Assembly: GCA_002469865.1 (NCBI GenBank)
Contig: DKOD01000020.1
Coordinates: forward strand, 1-7,971
DNA from: Alphaproteobacteria bacterium UBA7371
GTDB lineage: Bacteria > Pseudomonadota > Alphaproteobacteria > UBA8317
DNA length: 7,971 nucleotides
Direction: 5' to 3'
Both the position numbers and the translations under genes were made by a program. This document shows positions 1 through 6,056 of this stretch, piece by piece; within the stretch, counting starts at the first letter, position 1; each line of letters starts with the position of its first letter. The notes under the pieces are model-generated. The model saw nothing but the letters and a program-made list of their open reading frames with translations, did no database searches and had not been told where the DNA came from.

Positions 1-1138
1 CCTCAAGGATTTGGTTTGTCATGTTCTGCGATGGCCATGCAGTTCTCATGGGTCGGTCTGTGAAGCTGGAGGCCTTGCTTGCCAAACCAAGCCCAAGCGG
101 TAGGATGAGCATCACCAGTGCCACGCCATATGCGGCGGTTTTTTTCAACGGCCATTTTTGATGTTGTTGAAGGTAATGGGCAAGCGGCAAGGTGGCCAAT
201 ATGGTTGCTGGTCCACCCCACATGTCTTTTGGGGCTCCTTTTGTAATCACGGCATAGGCAGCCAACAACAAAATGGGCCCAAGGGCCACAAAAAGAGATT
301 TCCATCCTGGGCCGGGACGATGTGTTTCTCGCCTTTTTGCGAACAAAATTGCGGGGAGGCACACCAGAATGGGCAGAATAAAATCAAGCAACTGGGCTAA
401 GATAAACTTCAAGGGACGGGCCAAAACCTCCCAGCCTTGCATCAAACTGGCACGCTCTTGGGCATAGATGATGGGCGCAAATTCATTTTCCCAGAGCCAA
501 AAAAAATGGGGAGATAGAAGCAGAAATGCCAAACCAAGAGCCAGGTAAGGGTGAGGGGTCGCCAGGGCACGCCTTGAAGATGGGGCGATGAGCAGCAACA
601 AAAATAACGTGAGGGCCAAGAATAAAGCCACATATTTGGCTAATAATGCACATGCGAAAGTGATGGCCAACCCATACCAAGGCCAGCGGTCATGACATTT
701 GGTGAGCAGCAAACCCAGCGCCATGGATAAAGACCAAAAGGGCATGGAAACAACATTGGCATTGAATTCCACCAACGCGATGGTGGCGTAAAAACCAAGG
801 GCAGAGAGAACCACCGCCCAGATTCCTAAAGCTCGGCCATGAAGAATAACACCTGCCCAATAAATACCGGCATAGGTGGTGGTGATGCATAATTGGGCCA
901 TCACATAAACCACCCATGGCCCACCCAGCATCACGGCCAATTGCGTCAACCAGGCTTGTAAGGGGGGATGCTTGTAATAGCCCCATTCCCATTGGGGCCC
1001 CCAAAACATGTTTTCCACAACATCAAGTGGTGGTGTGGAGAATAAGAATGCAGGCCATAAAGACCAGAAAAAAACTTGGCCAAGCATGATGGCCATGAGT
1101 GGTCTCGAGGTTATTTGTGATATTATCAAGGACCACAT
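1..1138 (-). CDS. GT39/ArnT-like membrane glycosyltransferase (3' end beyond the window)
   Basis: Reading the minus strand from 1138 gives 379 codons open to the left edge, so the C-terminus is missing. The product is a very hydrophobic polytopic membrane protein. After the first membrane segment it has D39-x-x-E42 and then GYYKHPPLQAWL (about 53-64). This is the first-loop signature of GT-C enzymes of the GT39/PMT_2/ArnT type, which transfer a sugar from a polyprenyl-phosphate donor at the periplasmic face of the inner membrane. The loop Asp is the expected catalytic acid/base. I chose the ATG at 1138 because AGGA (1150-1147) lies 8 nt upstream; an in-frame ATG at 1180 has no ribosome site and would leave only 14 bp before the divergent gene at 1195. 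The acceptor cannot be told from sequence: lipid A, another envelope glycan or a protein are all possible. Family call is firm, specific role unknown. Confidence 0.85.
   Translation of the reverse strand, partial: MWSLIISQITSRPLMAIMLGQVFFWSLWPAFLFSTPPLDVVENMFWGPQWEWGYYKHPPLQAWLTQLAVMLGGPWVVYVMAQLCITTTYAGIYWAGVILHGRALGIWAVVLSALGFYATIALVEFNANVVSMPFWSLSMALGLLLTKCHDRWPWYGLAITFACALLAKYVALFLALTLFLLLLIAPSSRRALATPHPYLALGLAFLLLSPHFFWLWENEFAPIIYAQERASLMQGWEVLARPLKFILAQLLDFILPILVCLPAILFAKRRETHRPGPGWKSLFVALGPILLLAAYAVITKGAPKDMWGGPATILATLPLAHYLQQHQKWPLKKTAAYGVALVMLILPLGLGLASKASSFTDRPMRTAWPSQNMTNQILE
1118..1126 (+). promoter_or_regulatory. candidate extended -10 promoter for the thioesterase gene
   Basis: TGATATTAT matches an extended -10 element (TG, one base, then TATTAT, five of six to TATAAT). 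It would start transcription near 1133 and give a leader of about 60 nt before the ATG at 1195. The -35 position (about 1098-1103, AGTGGT) is poor, as can be tolerated with an extended -10. It lies just inside the start of the divergent glycosyltransferase gene. Seen by eye only. Confidence 0.3.
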
Positions 1139-1194
1139 GGGCAAATTCCTGTTAGGGTCAAACCAGTTATGGATCATCATAGGCTGACCACACA

Positions 1195-1566
1195 ATGACA
1201 CAGACACGTAAATTATGTATCCGGGTGGTGCCTTTGCCTGCGGATTTAAACACCAATGGCGATGTGTTCGGGGGCTGGGTTTTGTCCCAGATGGACCTTG
1301 CAGGATCTATTGCGGCCAAGGCTATCACTAAAGGGCGTCATGCCACCGTGGCCGTAAACTCCATGAAATTTTTAAAACCCATCCATGCAGGCGATGTGGT
1401 GAGTATTTATGGTCAGGTGGAGCGTGTGGGCAAAACGTCAGTTTCTATTCGTTTGGAAACCGTGACGCAGCGCGACCAACATGGCGAAGAAATCCTGGTG
1501 ACGGAGGGGATCTTTGTCTATGTGGCCATTAATGACGATGGACAGCCTCGACCTGTGGCGGGCTAG
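1195..1566 (+). CDS. yciA: YciA-type acyl-CoA thioesterase (hotdog fold)
   Basis: A complete 123-aa protein, close to the usual length of YciA-type thioesterases. These cytoplasmic enzymes hydrolyse acyl-CoA to free acid and CoA and act on a broad range of chain lengths. The family core is plain: PADLNTNGDVFGGWVLSQMD (15-34) aligns with PADTNANGDIFGGWLMSQMD of E. coli YciA, with D34 as the expected catalytic acid. FLKPIHAGDVV (about 59-69) and a C-terminal FVYVAINDDGQPRPV-type strand also match. The start ATG has only a weak upstream AGG (1181-1183). The gene is divergent from the glycosyltransferase and convergent with the lipoprotein gene; the two stops overlap in CTAG at 1563-1566. It is monocistronic as far as visible. 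Family identification is secure; the preferred acyl chain is not known from sequence. Confidence 0.93.
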   Translation: MTQTRKLCIRVVPLPADLNTNGDVFGGWVLSQMDLAGSIAAKAITKGRHATVAVNSMKFLKPIHAGDVVSIYGQVERVGKTSVSIRLETVTQRDQHGEEILVTEGIFVYVAINDDGQPRPVAG

Positions 1567-1865
1567 CTTTTGCTGGTACAGCGTTCCTTGAGAATTTCCA
1601 CCAATTCATAATCATTCATGTTGTCGCCCAGAGAAAACGCAGAACCAATCAAGGCGCTGACTGGGCCGGCAACGACACCGCTACCAACCACCAAGGCGCC
1701 ACGCGCAAAATTGGTGTCTCCACGATACAAAACAGCCTCACGAATTTCCAGGCAGGCGGCAGTATTATATTTTGGATCATCCGGATTGAGCCGCAACACT
1801 TCCTGCTCCGGCCTGACGCAGCCATTGATGGTGGTCAAAAGCAGAAACAACACAACAACACGCAA
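1563..1865 (-). CDS. small lipoprotein of unknown function
   Basis: A 100-aa protein with a lipoprotein signal peptide. A hydrophobic run VVVLFLLLTTI leads into the lipobox I-N-G-C, with the lipidated Cys at residue 16. The mature part is about 85 residues. It includes a Gly/Ala/Val-rich segment, GALVVGSGVVAGPVSALIG, resembling glycine-zipper membrane helices of small envelope lipoproteins, and a second Cys near the C-terminus (ERCTSKS). I chose the TTG at 1865 because AGGGG (1877-1873) lies 7 nt upstream and the start falls 4 nt after the stop of the DUF1330 gene, suggesting coupled translation. An in-frame TTG at 1889 would add eight residues (MRLTRGKI) and a more basic n-region, but lacks a ribosome site. 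I recognise no family. Probably last gene of the rsmB-DUF1330 transcript. Confidence 0.75.
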   Translation of the reverse strand: MRVVVLFLLLTTINGCVRPEQEVLRLNPDDPKYNTAACLEIREAVLYRGDTNFARGALVVGSGVVAGPVSALIGSAFSLGDNMNDYELVEILKERCTSKS

Positions 1866-1869
1866 AATC

Positions 1870-2172
1870 TTACCCCTGGTAAGCCTCAACTAGGGTGAGG
1901 GTGCCTTTGGAATGGGCATGGCGGATGCCAATAATGGCTTGGTATTCATCGCTATGGTAAAATTCTTTGGCTTTTTCAACCGACGGAAAGGCAATGACCA
2001 CATGGCGAAGGCTGTCTTCATCCCCTTCCAGCGCGATGGGGTTACCGCCGCGGACAATATATTCACCACCAAATTTTGCGGCAATGGGAAGGGCTTGTTC
2101 CACATATGGCTTATAGCCATCCAAATCATTGACCGTCACACGGATAATCACAAAAGCACCATATTTACTCAT
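1870..2172 (-). CDS. DUF1330 family protein
   Basis: A 100-aa cytoplasmic protein with the hallmarks of DUF1330, a dimeric alpha-beta barrel (ferredoxin-like) family. The N-terminal strand GAFVIIRVTVND is followed by Y20-x-x-Y23, then AAKFGGEYIVRGG (31-43), and later VVIAFPSVEKAKEFYHSDEY and a C-terminal TLTLVEAY strand. The Phe-Pro-Ser...A..FY..DEYQ stretch is the most recognisable part. No enzymatic activity is established for most members, so I assign none. The ATG at 2172 has an excellent ribosome site, GGGAGG, 6 nt upstream; the TTG directly before it is a less likely start. It sits 76 bp downstream of rsmB on the same strand and 4 nt ahead of the lipoprotein start, so the three are probably cotranscribed. 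Confidence 0.88.
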   Translation of the reverse strand: MSKYGAFVIIRVTVNDLDGYKPYVEQALPIAAKFGGEYIVRGGNPIALEGDEDSLRHVVIAFPSVEKAKEFYHSDEYQAIIGIRHAHSKGTLTLVEAYQG

Positions 2173-2248
2173 CAAAAACCTCCCACAAACTTTACATGGA
2201 AAAGTTAACTACAGGTGATGGTGATCCGCAAATGCTTCACGCATTTTT

Positions 2249-3559
2249 TTAACGTTTTTTCCTTTTGAAATATCCCATGAAGAAACCATCCATGCCACCA
2301 TGTTCCAACAGATGGTCCGGCAGGATTCGCACGCCTTCATGCGTTTCAATGGCTTCCTTGTCACCTAGCCATACGGGCAAGGTTGGTGCCACAAATTCAA
2401 AATCTTCATGGCGCTCCAAAAAGCTTTTTGCCTGATCTTCACCTTCCATCTTAAACAAAGAGCAGACCGCATAGATAAGAATGCCACCTGGTGCCAATAA
2501 CTGGCATGCGCGGTCGAGCATCTTTTTTTGGATTTCCACCAATTCTTCTAGTTGGCTTTCGTGCTTTTGGATAAGGAGATCTGGGTGGCGTCGAATGGTG
2601 CCTGTGGCCGTGCAAGGTGCATCAAGAAGAACAACATCATAGGATTCGTCAGTATTTTGCTGCAATTGCAGCACGTCGGCCCTAATCGTGCGTGCATCAA
2701 GCCCCAGCCTTGTCAGATTTTGTTCCAATTTGGTGAGGCGGCGGGTGTTGTAATCAACCGCGGTAACTTCCAATCCGTGATCAAGAAGTTGAATGGTTTT
2801 GCCCCCTGGCGCAGCGCAGAGGTCAATGGCTGTCTTGGCTGTTGGATGCAAGGCTAGGCCCAGATCGACTGGTAGGCCTGCCGCCAAATTTTGGACAATA
2901 AAACCGCCTTTATCAAAGCCCTTAAGATCCCGCACATCGATGCTTGCATCGGCAAGGCGTATGAGTTGATCGGTAACGACATGGGCATCTTTGGCAGGAT
3001 TTTCTTGGCCTTTCATAAGCCGCAAATCTGTTGGGGGTACTTCCAAAAGCATGGCCGCAATTTTTTCCATTCGGGGTTGTCCCCAGTCAGCGATTAGTCG
3101 TTTGCGCAACCAAAAGGGCAAATTATGGATGGGGTTGGGAAGTTCTTCTGGGGTTTCAGCAACAACCTTACGCAAGACCGCGTTAAGCAAATTTGCAGCC
3201 CGCTTTAAATTGCCAATGGTTTTTGATGTTTCCACCCAGGCATGGGCGACCGATGGTTTGGGTGCTGTGGTGTTTAAGATGTCAAAAGATGCCAGCAAGA
3301 AAATATCCTGGATGTCACTTGATGCCTTATCAAAAGGCTTGCTCAAATGACGATTAAGCATTCTGGCCAATTGCCCTGACTGGCGCATGGCCCCCATCAA
3401 AATATGGCGCACATAGGATTTTGGAATGGGTTGGTCGTGCCAGGCAAGCATCTCGACCACATCATCAAGAGCTGCACCATTTCGGATTTTGTCCAGCAAT
3501 TGAAGAGATAAGCGTCGCGCGTCATCGCGCTGCTTTGCAGAATAATTTGGGTTGGTCAC
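2249..3559 (-). CDS. rsmB: 16S rRNA (cytosine-967-C5)-methyltransferase RsmB
   Basis: This 436-aa protein is close to E. coli RsmB (429 aa), which uses S-adenosylmethionine to methylate C967 of 16S rRNA during ribosome assembly. An N-terminal NusB-like helical domain (about 10-140) carries the conserved LLNAVLRK (124-131). The C-terminal Rossmann methyltransferase has DLCAAPGGKT (246-255, SAM-binding motif I), the acidic TAVDYN at 266-271, DAPC (313-316) and YAVCSL (363-368). By family knowledge C366 is the nucleophile attacking cytosine C6, and C316 helps release the product. The C-terminal GMDGFFMGYFKRKKR is typical of Sun/NOP2 proteins. I chose the GTG at 3559 (AGGA about 10 nt upstream) because it gives family length. 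The frame stays open upstream to a TTG at 3733, but those 58 codons do not look like protein of this family. Functional call is firm; start is moderately sure. Confidence 0.92.
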   Translation of the reverse strand: MTNPNYSAKQRDDARRLSLQLLDKIRNGAALDDVVEMLAWHDQPIPKSYVRHILMGAMRQSGQLARMLNRHLSKPFDKASSDIQDIFLLASFDILNTTAPKPSVAHAWVETSKTIGNLKRAANLLNAVLRKVVAETPEELPNPIHNLPFWLRKRLIADWGQPRMEKIAAMLLEVPPTDLRLMKGQENPAKDAHVVTDQLIRLADASIDVRDLKGFDKGGFIVQNLAAGLPVDLGLALHPTAKTAIDLCAAPGGKTIQLLDHGLEVTAVDYNTRRLTKLEQNLTRLGLDARTIRADVLQLQQNTDESYDVVLLDAPCTATGTIRRHPDLLIQKHESQLEELVEIQKKMLDRACQLLAPGGILIYAVCSLFKMEGEDQAKSFLERHEDFEFVAPTLPVWLGDKEAIETHEGVRILPDHLLEHGGMDGFFMGYFKRKKR

Positions 3560-3806
3560 GTGGGGTTCATCCTGAAGCCATCGATGAGAACAAGCGTGGC
3601 TCTGTCCCAGATTTATGGAGACAGCACAAGCCGTCGGTCTCGAAAGCCATGTGATGATTCGTATTTTGTTTTTTTTCAAAACCAAGTTTGAGGCAATAAT
3701 TGCATCTTTGCTGCGCCTAGTAAACGCAAACAATGCGCTTTTAGTAAATATTCCATGCGCAATCAGTGCTTAGGTTTTTTGGTGTCATTCTCAACTTATT
3801 AAAAAG

Positions 3807-3868
3807 TTGTCCACATGATGCCCGGTCATTTGAGCTTGTGGATACAAGCTGCATGGCTTTTTTTCACA
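3807..3868. promoter_or_regulatory. cluster of DnaA-box-like 9-mers
   Basis: Three 9-mers resemble the DnaA box TTATCCACA (relaxed form TTWTNCACA): TTGTCCACA at 3807-3815 (+, one mismatch), GTATCCACA on the minus strand at 3845-3837 (one mismatch), and TTTTTCACA at 3860-3868 (+, fits the relaxed form). A fourth, TTTGTCACA at 3879-3887, is poorer. They lie in AT-rich DNA beside A/T tracts (3889-3900). Such clusters occur at replication origins and at DnaA-controlled promoters. In AT-rich DNA some matches are expected by chance, so this is only a candidate. Confidence 0.25.
3833..3850. repeat. perfect inverted repeat, 7-bp arms, 4-nt loop
   Basis: AGCTTGT (3833-3839) and ACAAGCT (3844-3850) are perfect inverted copies around GGAT. 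The minus-strand DnaA-like 9-mer (3837-3845) sits across the centre. A run of seven T follows at 3858-3864, but 7 nt separate it from the stem, and the stem is short with few GC pairs, so it is a poor intrinsic terminator. It could be a protein-binding palindrome. Confidence 0.45.
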
Positions 3869-3905
3869 GGCTTGGTGTTTTGTCACAAAATTTTAAAAAA
3901 AGTTG

Positions 3906-3934
3906 TTGTAGGGCTTTTATGTCAGTGGTATAAC
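3906..3934 (+). promoter_or_regulatory. candidate sigma-70 promoter with extended -10
   Basis: TGGTATAAC (3926-3934) is an extended -10: TG, one base, then TATAAC, five of six to TATAAT. A weak -35, TTGTAG (3906-3911), lies 17 bp upstream. Transcription would begin near 3941 and run rightward into the 99-aa gene, leaving a leader of about 100 nt. The DnaA-like boxes lie immediately upstream, where they could influence this promoter. Confidence 0.5.
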
Positions 3935-3970
3935 ACTGCCTCATCCGAGCAAGATGACGGAGCCCATCAA

Positions 3971-3992
3971 AAGCGCAATGCTTGTTGCGCTT
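3971..3992 (+). repeat. leader hairpin before the 99-aa gene
   Basis: AAGCGCAA (3971-3978) and TTGCGCTT (3985-3992) form a perfect 8-bp stem with a 6-nt loop. Six T follow at 4001-4006, 8 nt after the stem, so it is not a textbook terminator but could act as a weak terminator, attenuator or stability element. It lies between the proposed promoter (start near 3941) and the start codon at 4045. It could equally be a chance or protein-binding palindrome. Confidence 0.4.
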
Positions 3993-4044
3993 AAGGGTTC
4001 TTTTTTCTTGTCAAGTGCAACTTTTTAAAGGTTTTGGGCTTATA

Positions 4045-4344
4045 ATGAGTGCTTTTGATCCTGATCTCCATCAGCGTGCGACGCTGCATACGGCCGAACA
4101 ACAGCTATGGTGGGCAGTGATGCGCGCCACCCTTGAGGACGCTTGTAAGGGCCGCGATCTTGAAGAGCGTGACTACGCACGCGACTGGATTGCGGGGCGC
4201 CGGTTTAAGAAAGACCGTGACATGGTTTGTTCCTTTTGCAACCTAGAACCAGACTGGATGGACCGTTTGGCCATGCATTTGGAAACTTCTGGTTGGAAGC
4301 TTGCCAGTCTTCCCAAGGGTTTGGTTCTCGACGGCGAAGAATAA
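4045..4344 (+). CDS. 99-aa protein of unknown function
   Basis: I do not recognise a named family. The protein has 99 residues, no signal peptide and no membrane segment, and is rich in charged residues and probably mostly helical. Visible features are TAEQQLWWAVMRATLEDA (16-33), a basic patch ARDWIAGRRFKKDRD (45-59), and C62-x-x-C65 followed by NLEPDWMDRL. The pattern of a Trp, a short basic linker, a 'vC..c.l.pd.v' turn and a final helix recalls small alphaproteobacterial and phage proteins, but this is only an impression. One CxxC alone does not make a zinc site. The ATG at 4045 is chosen over an in-frame start at 3982 because the latter would put the leader hairpin inside the gene. The ribosome site is weak (GGG 6 nt upstream). 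It has its own promoter candidate and a strong terminator, so it looks like an independent single-gene unit. Confidence 0.75.
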   Translation: MSAFDPDLHQRATLHTAEQQLWWAVMRATLEDACKGRDLEERDYARDWIAGRRFKKDRDMVCSFCNLEPDWMDRLAMHLETSGWKLASLPKGLVLDGEE

Positions 4345-4366
4345 GCAATTTGATTGCATTTTGATG

Positions 4367-4400
4367 ATGGGAAGCGCCGCTGGCGCTTCCCATTTGTTTT
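4367..4400 (+). terminator. intrinsic terminator after the 99-aa gene
   Basis: A perfect 12-bp stem, ATGGGAAGCGCC (4367-4378) with GGCGCTTCCCAT (4382-4393), closes a 3-nt loop and runs into a T-rich tail (TTTGTTTT, 4393-4400). This is the strongest terminator in the window. It starts 23 bp after the stop at 4344 and ends 14 bp before the dehydrogenase start at 4414, so it also lies in that gene's immediate leader. Confidence 0.85.
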
Positions 4401-4413
4401 ATGGGTATGTCAC

Positions 4414-5181
4414 ATGCAACAACGTGCCATAATTACTGGGGCTAGTTCCGGTATAGGCTTTGCCATTGCTCAGGAACTTGGTCGTTGTGGGCATGAGCTG
4501 GTCTGCATTGGGCGTGACCCCAAGCGTTTGAAAAAAGCTGTGAAGCAATTGCGTGATCTGGGTTTTTTGGCCGATAGCCATGTGGGTGACTTGCGCCTTG
4601 GGAAAGCACGTAAGATTTTAATCGACGATATCCTGGGTTTGGGTCCAGTGGATGTTTTGGTCAATAACGCGGGCATCGGTTTGAATGGCAAATTTGCCGA
4701 CGGATCCTTCCGGGATCATCGTGACCTTTGGCGTTTGAATACTGAAGCAGCAATGCATTTATGTCATTTGTTGGCGCCCCACATGATCGCCCGTGGCGGC
4801 GGCCATATGCTTAATGTGGCCTCTATTGCTGGCTTTATGCCAGGGCCAGGAATGGCAGGATATTTTGCATCAAAATCCGCTTTGTTGTCTTTTTCGGTAT
4901 CCTTACGCGAAGAGCTTATGGAGCATCACGTGTCGGTAAGTGCACTTTGTCCAGGCGTGACAGACACCGATTTCTTTGCCAGGGCAGGTTGTCAGGAACG
5001 ATTTGCTGAAGCACCTGGTTTTGCGGTTTCCCAACCAGATTTTGTGGCCCGAAAGGCCCTGCAGGGTTTGATGAAGAACCGCGCCATCATCACGCCAGGT
5101 CTGGTTAATAAATGCGCAACATTAGCCACCCGGTTGTTTCCAACAGTGACCTTGGCTGGCATCATGGGGCGTCGGGCTTAG
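4414..5181 (+). CDS. short-chain dehydrogenase/reductase (SDR)
   Basis: A 255-aa classical SDR, the usual length. These cytoplasmic Rossmann-fold enzymes oxidise or reduce hydroxyl/carbonyl groups with NAD(P)(H). The cofactor loop is TGASSGIG (8-15). R34 after the second strand (CIGRD) suggests NADP(H). D59, NNAG (84-87) and N109 follow, and the catalytic triad is S137, Y150 and K154 (YFASK). The overall pattern, including SLREEL and ALCPGVTDTDF, fits the DltE/COG0300-like group, whose substrates are mostly unknown. The start is the ATG at 4414, nine codons ahead of the glycine motif; upstream in-frame codons would run through the terminator hairpin. The ribosome site is weak. No promoter is evident between the terminator and the gene. 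Its stop overlaps the stop of the convergent EamA gene in TTAG (5178-5181). Confidence 0.9.
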   Translation: MQQRAIITGASSGIGFAIAQELGRCGHELVCIGRDPKRLKKAVKQLRDLGFLADSHVGDLRLGKARKILIDDILGLGPVDVLVNNAGIGLNGKFADGSFRDHRDLWRLNTEAAMHLCHLLAPHMIARGGGHMLNVASIAGFMPGPGMAGYFASKSALLSFSVSLREELMEHHVSVSALCPGVTDTDFFARAGCQERFAEAPGFAVSQPDFVARKALQGLMKNRAIITPGLVNKCATLATRLFPTVTLAGIMGRRA

Positions 5182-6056
5182 CGCCAATTTTTGGGCAAGA
5201 TACGCCCATCAACCAACAACAGCCCAAGGCTTACCACGCCAAACCCCGCAAGTTGGATGTTGGTGATTTCTTCACCGAGAATGGTGACGCCAAGATAGAT
5301 TGCCATGATGGGCACAATAAGTGTTGCCAGCATGATGTTTGTCGCGCCGGCGCGACGAAGAATTGTAAAATAAAGCAAATAAGCAATTGCCGTTCCAAAA
5401 ACACCAAGCAGGAGGCAGGACAAAAGTGGGATGAGTAGGTCTTGGTCCATCTCGAGGCTTGTCCATAATGCCGGCAAAGCAAATGGCAGGGTGACCATGC
5501 TTGCTCCGGTCACCTGACAAAAGGCTATTAAACTTGAGGGAAGTTTAAATCGTTTTGCATAAATTGTTGATAGTGCATAACAATTTGCCGAAAGAATAAT
5601 GGCGCCTGCATGCAGGAAAGAAATATTGGTGCTGCCCAAGCTGGCACTCATCAAGAGCGCCACACCGGCAAAGCCGGTGACAACACCAGCAACCCGATTG
5701 GGGCGCATTTTTTCGTCACCAGTGAGAAGGTGTGCGTATATAATTCCAAACAAAGGAACAGAAGCATTTAACATGGATGCAAAGCCCGAGGTGATGCCCG
5801 TCTGACCCCAGCTGATGAGGGCGAAGGGAATAGCATTATTGGTGATGCCAAGGGCCATCATGGAAAGAATAAGCTTTGCGGGGTGACCATGCCAATGGCG
5901 CCATGCCCATGGCGTCAGCGTGATGGCGGCTGCCAGCACGCGTATCAACACGATTTCTGATGGGCCAAAAACGGGGAGGCTGAGGGAAATCAGCAAGAAA
6001 GAGCTGCCCCAAATGAACGAAAGCAACAACAACAGGGCCCAGCTGATTTTATCCAC
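5178..6056 (-). CDS. EamA/DMT-superfamily transporter
   Basis: A 292-aa inner-membrane protein with about ten hydrophobic segments arranged as two EamA repeats, the standard drug/metabolite transporter size. Repeat one begins with SFIWGSSFLLISLSLP and the charged LIRVLAAA helix, and includes the NNAIPFALISWGQ region. Repeat two includes ILSANCYALSTIYAKR, the GTAIAYLLYFTILRR helix and the final P-x-x-A-x-x-L-G..ILGE stretch typical of the family. Members export metabolites such as amino acids or drugs; the substrate cannot be read from sequence. The start is the GTG at 6056, which overlaps the last 8 bases of cutA (GTGGATAA) and has no good ribosome site, so translation is probably coupled to cutA. 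It is the last visible gene of the leftward operon and converges on the dehydrogenase gene. Confidence 0.9.
   Translation of the reverse strand: MDKISWALLLLLSFIWGSSFLLISLSLPVFGPSEIVLIRVLAAAITLTPWAWRHWHGHPAKLILSMMALGITNNAIPFALISWGQTGITSGFASMLNASVPLFGIIYAHLLTGDEKMRPNRVAGVVTGFAGVALLMSASLGSTNISFLHAGAIILSANCYALSTIYAKRFKLPSSLIAFCQVTGASMVTLPFALPALWTSLEMDQDLLIPLLSCLLLGVFGTAIAYLLYFTILRRAGATNIMLATLIVPIMAIYLGVTILGEEITNIQLAGFGVVSLGLLLVDGRILPKNWR

Larger units (their letters stand above)
3560..4044. other. 485-bp gene-free region between divergent genes, AT-rich in the middle
   Basis: No open frame here looks like a gene. The stretch must contain promoters for rsmB (leftward) and for the 99-aa gene (rightward). 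From about 3720 to 3910 it is clearly AT-rich, with several A and T runs. It carries DnaA-box-like 9-mers (3807-3868), a small palindrome (3833-3850), an extended -10 promoter (3926-3934) and a leader hairpin (3971-3992). The part from 3560 to 3720 holds nothing I can name beyond the probable upstream region of rsmB. I could not place a convincing rsmB promoter. Confidence 0.7.

Noticed and set aside
690..1004. Minus-strand open frame rich in His, Cys and Gly
   Set aside because: It is a shifted frame of the glycosyltransferase gene, whose true frame is open throughout 1-1138 and shows clear family motifs; the 3-362, 442-633 and 483-680 minus-strand frames are rejected for the same reason.
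1115..1129. FNR/Anr-like inverted repeat TTG...CAA upstream of the thioesterase gene
   Set aside because: The two half-sites are separated by 9 bases instead of the 8 required by TTGAT-N4-ATCAA, and the inner bases do not fit; more likely part of the extended -10.
2230..2250. Hairpin AAATGC-TTCAC-GCATTT followed by T on the plus strand
   Set aside because: The stem is only 6 bp and AT-rich, and its T-tract is oriented for plus-strand transcription, where no gene ends; on the minus strand, where rsmB is read, no T-tract follows.
3858..3864. Run of seven T after the palindrome at 3833-3850 as an intrinsic terminator
   Set aside because: Seven bases separate it from a short, weak stem, and no rightward gene precedes it.
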